Of a stretch of DNA of 64,000 nt, positions 61,396-64,000 are shown piece after piece. Source of the DNA: Gemmatimonadota bacterium (GTDB lineage Bacteria; Gemmatimonadota; Gemmatimonadetes; Longimicrobiales; Gaopeijiaceae); the NCBI GenBank assembly GCA_030428885.1, contig JAUIEJ010000006.1:310001-374000 (forward strand), read 5' to 3'. The notes under the pieces are model-generated. The model was not told the DNA's origin and searched no databases. It saw nothing but the letters and a program-made list of their open reading frames with translations. Each line of letters opens with the position of its first letter. Within the stretch, counting starts at the first letter, position 1. Both the position numbers and the translations under genes were made by a program.

Positions 61396-62138
61396 GCGAG
61401 GGAGCGAAGAGGGCGGGAGTGCCGGCCGGCGACGCCACGCGCCAGAAGGCGGTGGACGCCCTCTGCGAGGCGTTCGCCGAGGATCGCATCGCCGTGGACG
61501 AGTTCGAGCGGCGGGTGGAGCTCGCCCATCGAGCCGAGACGCTGGAAGAACTCCGGGACCTCCTGTCGGGGATTCCCGGGGCCGGGCCCCCGGCCCGTGT
61601 GGAAGGAGCGGGAGCGTCGGTCGCCGCCGCCGAGTCGGGTGGGGCCGATCTCCTTCCGGCTCACCCTCTCACGCACCATGCTCTCCAGCCGGCCGAAGCC
61701 GTGCGGCCCACCAGCTTCATCGGGGGGATCATGGGCGGGGGCGCTCGCCGCGGCGCCTGGTACCCGGCCCGGGTGAACTACGCCATGGGGTTCATGGGCG
61801 GCTTCACCCTCGACCTCCGGGAGGCTCCTCTTCCTCCCGGCGTCACCGAAATCAAGATCTTCTGCATGTGGGGGGGCGGCGAGATCATCGTCCCCCCGGA
61901 CGTGCGCGTGGAGGTATCGGCCATGGGGATCCTGGGAGGCTTCGACTACGACCATAGCCTTCCCGGCCCCCTGGACCCCGACGCCCCGGTGGTCCACGTC
62001 ACCGGCCTCTGCTTCATGGGCGGCGCGGAGATCTCCGTTCGCTACCCGGGAGAAAGCCCCGGCGACGCCAAGCGCCGCCGGAAGATCGAGAAACGGTCCC
62101 GGCGCAAGGCGCTCAAGGCCGGCCGGAAAGGAGACTGA
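61392..62138 (+). CDS. DUF1707-like / LiaF-type C-terminal domain protein
   Basis: A 248-residue protein. Residues 15-60 (ARQKAVDALCEAFAEDRIAVDEFERRVELAHRAETLEELRDLL) match the DUF1707 (SHOCT-like) module. After a linker with a basic GAW patch, residues 130-225 look like the LiaF C-terminal beta-helix repeat (FMGGFTLDLREAPL, MWGGGEIIVPPDVRVEVSAMGILGGFD). No TM segment is clear. LiaF-type domains modulate cell-envelope stress signalling. GTGA overlap with the amidohydrolase gene. Confidence 0.82.
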   Translation: MSEGAKRAGVPAGDATRQKAVDALCEAFAEDRIAVDEFERRVELAHRAETLEELRDLLSGIPGAGPPARVEGAGASVAAAESGGADLLPAHPLTHHALQPAEAVRPTSFIGGIMGGGARRGAWYPARVNYAMGFMGGFTLDLREAPLPPGVTEIKIFCMWGGGEIIVPPDVRVEVSAMGILGGFDYDHSLPGPLDPDAPVVHVTGLCFMGGAEISVRYPGESPGDAKRRRKIEKRSRRKALKAGRKGD

Positions 62139-62142
62139 CGCC

Positions 62143-62532
62143 GTGGCTCATGCCGCCCTGAACCTGCTCCGCATCGCCTCGGGACTGCTCTTCATGCAGC
62201 ACGGGGCCCAGAAGCTGTTCGCCGTCCTCGGACGGGAGACCCCCGTGGAGGCCTTCTCGCTCCTGTGGTACGCCGGCGTACTCGAGTTCTGGGGAGGGAT
62301 CCTGATGGTGGTGGGGCTGTTCACCCGACCCCTGGCGTTTCTGTTTGCCGGTCAGATGGTGGTGGCGTACGTGCTTCGCCACGCCCCCCGGGGCACCTTC
62401 CCCCTGACCAACGGGGGAGAGCAGGCCGCCCTCTTCGGCCTCATCTTCCTCTACATCGCCGCCCGGGGCGGAGGCGCGTTCAGCCTCGACGGGCTGAGGG
62501 CGGCACGCCTCCGGCGCCGGGCGGCGAAGTAG
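62143..62532 (+). CDS. DoxX-family membrane protein
   Basis: A 129-residue protein with four TM helices and the DoxX pattern: LLRIASGLLFMQHGAQKLF, then VEAFSLLWYAGVLEFWGGILMVVGLFTRP, and a GGEQAALFGLIFLYIAARGGGAFSLD C-terminus. Family members have been linked to redox and thiosulfate metabolism, with no firm common function. It follows the DUF1707-like gene by 4 bases. Confidence 0.92.
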   Translation: MAHAALNLLRIASGLLFMQHGAQKLFAVLGRETPVEAFSLLWYAGVLEFWGGILMVVGLFTRPLAFLFAGQMVVAYVLRHAPRGTFPLTNGGEQAALFGLIFLYIAARGGGAFSLDGLRAARLRRRAAK

Positions 62533-62553
62533 CGGGACGACCGGCGGCCTGGA

Positions 62554-62979
62554 TCAGCCGCAGTGGTCCGCGTACGCGCCCTGGAGCATCTCGGCGATCT
62601 GGTGCGGCGAGCTGCCCTCGATCCGGTGCCGCTCCATGAACCAGACCAGGTGTCCGTCCTTGAAGAGGGCCACCGACGGAGACGACGGCGGGTAGCCGGT
62701 GATGTACTCCCGGGCCCGCTCCGTGGCGTCCAGGTCCTGACCCGCGAAGACCGTGGTGAGCCGGTCGGGCTTCATGTCGCCCTGGAGCGACAGGAAGACC
62801 CCGGGCCGGGCGGCGCCGGCGGCGCATCCGCACACCGAGTTGACCACCAGGAGCGTGGTGCCGTCGGGGGCGTTGTCCCCCAGGGCCTGATCCACGGCGT
62901 CGGGCGTGCGAAGCTCGTCGAACCCGATGCGCACGAGGTCCTCGCGCATGGGGGCGACCATCATCTCGGGATACGGCAT
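62554..62979 (-). CDS. Bacilliredoxin, BrxA/BrxB family
   Basis: A 141-residue thioredoxin-fold protein with the N-terminal MPYPEMMVAPMREDLVRIGF and the active-site VNSVCGCAAGAARPG (CGC), both diagnostic of bacilliredoxins, which reduce bacillithiol-mixed disulfides. No bacillithiol-synthesis gene lies in the window, so the thiol partner is unproven. It converges on the DoxX gene with a 21-base gap and diverges from the molybdenum hydroxylase operon. Confidence 0.93.
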   Translation of the reverse strand: MPYPEMMVAPMREDLVRIGFDELRTPDAVDQALGDNAPDGTTLLVVNSVCGCAAGAARPGVFLSLQGDMKPDRLTTVFAGQDLDATERAREYITGYPPSSPSVALFKDGHLVWFMERHRIEGSSPHQIAEMLQGAYADHCG

Positions 62980-63155
62980 GAATGGGTGTCCTGGCTTGGT
63001 GGGATACGGCGAGGGCGTCGGCGCAGGGCGCGCCGACGGTCCCGGAGGATCGGTGGCGCGGTACACCCCCGCAACGCCCAGGATCCGCCTTGCCGCCAGC
63101 GGCTGACGCCCTGAGTTTTCGACCCGGTGAACTCCTCCCCACCCCGAGGTCCCTC

Positions 63156-63641
63156 GTGAGTCCAGGCAGCCGGATCGTTCGCTTCCGGGTCAACGGCGAC
63201 CCCGTGGAGGTGGGGGTGCCCGAGCACCACACCCTGGTGGAAGCGCTGCGCTACGCCCTGGGTCTCACGGGCACCAAGCAGGGCTGCGACAAGGGGGACT
63301 GCGGTGCCTGCACCGTGCTCGTGGACGGGCGGCCGACCCTCTCGTGCATCCTCCCGGTGCACGAGGCCGAGGACCGGGACGTGATCACGGTGGAGGGCCT
63401 GGCCCGAGGCGTCGAGCCCCACCCGCTGCAGGACGAGTTCGACCGCCACGGCGCCGCCCAGTGCGGATTCTGCACGCCGGGCATTCTCTGTTCGGCGGCG
63501 GCCCTGCTCGACGAGTCGCCGGCGCCCACCCGGGAGGAGATCCGGGAAGCCCTGTCGGGCAACCTCTGCCGGTGCACGGGCTACACGAAGATCTTCGTGG
63601 CGGTGGAGGCGGCCGCGGCCCGCCTGCGGAGCGCCCCGTGA
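63156..63641 (+). CDS. 2Fe-2S subunit of a molybdenum hydroxylase (xanthine dehydrogenase / CoxS type)
   Basis: A 161-residue subunit binding two 2Fe-2S clusters. The plant-type cluster is GCDKGDCGACTVLVDG with a later CIL. The helical domain holds QCGFCTPG and LCRCTGYTKI. It carries electrons from a molybdopterin subunit. The GTG start gives SPGSRIVRFRVNG; the frame is open further upstream but not conserved. Its stop overlaps the large-subunit gene start (GTGA). Confidence 0.93.
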   Translation: MSPGSRIVRFRVNGDPVEVGVPEHHTLVEALRYALGLTGTKQGCDKGDCGACTVLVDGRPTLSCILPVHEAEDRDVITVEGLARGVEPHPLQDEFDRHGAAQCGFCTPGILCSAAALLDESPAPTREEIREALSGNLCRCTGYTKIFVAVEAAAARLRSAP

Positions 63642-64000
63642 GCCGGGGGGAGCGCGGCGATTTCGCCGTCATCGGCCAGCGCCTCCGGAAGATCGACGGG
63701 CTGGCCAAGTCCACCGGGCGGGCGGCCTACACCGACGATCTCGTTCTCCCGGGCATGCTCCACGGCAAGATCCTCCGGAGTCCCCATCCCCACGCGCGGA
63801 TCGTCTCCATCGACACCTCCCGGGCCGAGGCGCTGGAGGGCGTCCACGGGGTGCTCACCGGCGGGGAGCTTCCCACCCCCTACGGCATCATCCCCTGGAC
63901 GCCCGACGAGAACGCGTTGGCGGTGGACCGGGTGCGGTACGTGGGCGACGGTGTGGCGGCGGTGGCGGCGGTGGACGAGGACACGGCGCTCCAGGCCCTG
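63638..64000 (+). CDS. Molybdopterin-binding large subunit of the hydroxylase, cut by the window end
   Basis: About 120 residues are present. They contain the family N-terminus: GQRLRKIDGLAKSTGRAAYTDDL, then LHGKILRSPHPHARIVSIDTS and GVLTGGELP. This is the aldehyde oxidase/xanthine dehydrogenase a/b hammerhead domain. The substrate-determining domains lie outside the window. It forms an operon with the 2Fe-2S gene; a FAD subunit gene would be expected nearby. Confidence 0.9.
   Translation, partial: MSRGERGDFAVIGQRLRKIDGLAKSTGRAAYTDDLVLPGMLHGKILRSPHPHARIVSIDTSRAEALEGVHGVLTGGELPTPYGIIPWTPDENALAVDRVRYVGDGVAAVAAVDEDTALQAL

Noticed and set aside
1-64000. CRISPR arrays, insertion sequences, prophage genes and restriction or other defence systems
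   Set aside because: No regularly spaced repeats, transposase, integrase or defence-gene motifs were found by reading both strands.

Overview
The window is about 64 kb of very GC-rich bacterial chromosome around the replication-initiation genes. The order rpmH-rnpA-yidD-yidC-mnmE-mnmG-parA-parB on the minus strand, facing dnaA-dnaN on the plus strand, is typical of an oriC neighbourhood. Cues to a diderm envelope are outer-membrane beta-barrels, secreted M14 and HExxH metallopeptidases, many lipoproteins, a small TonB-plug-like lipoprotein and a bactofilin. Together with GC content and gene style these suggest a Gemmatimonadota-like organism; this is an inference, as no 16S gene is present.

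Layout. 1-6.1 kb (minus): a partial LOG protein, a zinc-ribbon/TPR protein, an M14 peptidase, a Nif3-like protein, a bactofilin and an M23 peptidase. 6.1-9.2 kb: parB and parA, then a 1.4 kb gene-free gap holding three parS sites and one consensus DnaA box. 9.2-15.4 kb: mnmG, an acylphosphatase, mnmE, yidC, yidD, rnpA and rpmH. 15.4-18.5 kb: dnaA and dnaN, with DnaA-box-like sites and the strand switch. 18.5-25 kb: pyrE, then a lipoprotein, a histidine kinase, an NtrC-type regulator, a coiled-coil protein and a beta-barrel, closely packed. 25-29 kb: a LuxR/AAA regulator, a thioesterase and a phosphopantetheinyl transferase, translationally coupled.

29-34.8 kb is a divergent lipid locus. One arm has an alpha-oxoamine (serine palmitoyltransferase-like) synthase, an acetoacetate-decarboxylase-like protein and a lipid kinase. 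The other has a PlsC acyltransferase, a Tam41/Mmp37-like nucleotidyltransferase and a CDP-alcohol phosphatidyltransferase. 34.8-37.7 kb: an FAD oxidoreductase with phased upstream repeats, tRNA-Asn and thymidine kinase. 38-43.2 kb looks less GC-rich by eye: a 250-aa unknown protein, a possible 23-aa peptide with a near-perfect Shine-Dalgarno, an HD-GYP membrane protein, and a very large AAA/TPR regulator whose composition changes inside the gene. 43.6-51 kb: AraC and TetR regulators, beta-barrels, a lipoprotein and a large zinc protease. 51-55.2 kb: an operon of HTH/zinc-ribbon, RDD, HD-domain, CcdA and DsbA-like genes. 55.3-64 kb: cobalamin adenosyltransferase, ferredoxin, M20 peptidase, amidohydrolase, DUF1707-like, DoxX and bacilliredoxin genes, and the start of a molybdenum hydroxylase operon.

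No transposase, integrase, CRISPR array or rRNA was seen. The most interesting features are the lipid locus with its Tam41-like gene, the parS/DnaA-box gap, and the peptide-HD-GYP locus in a compositionally different segment.
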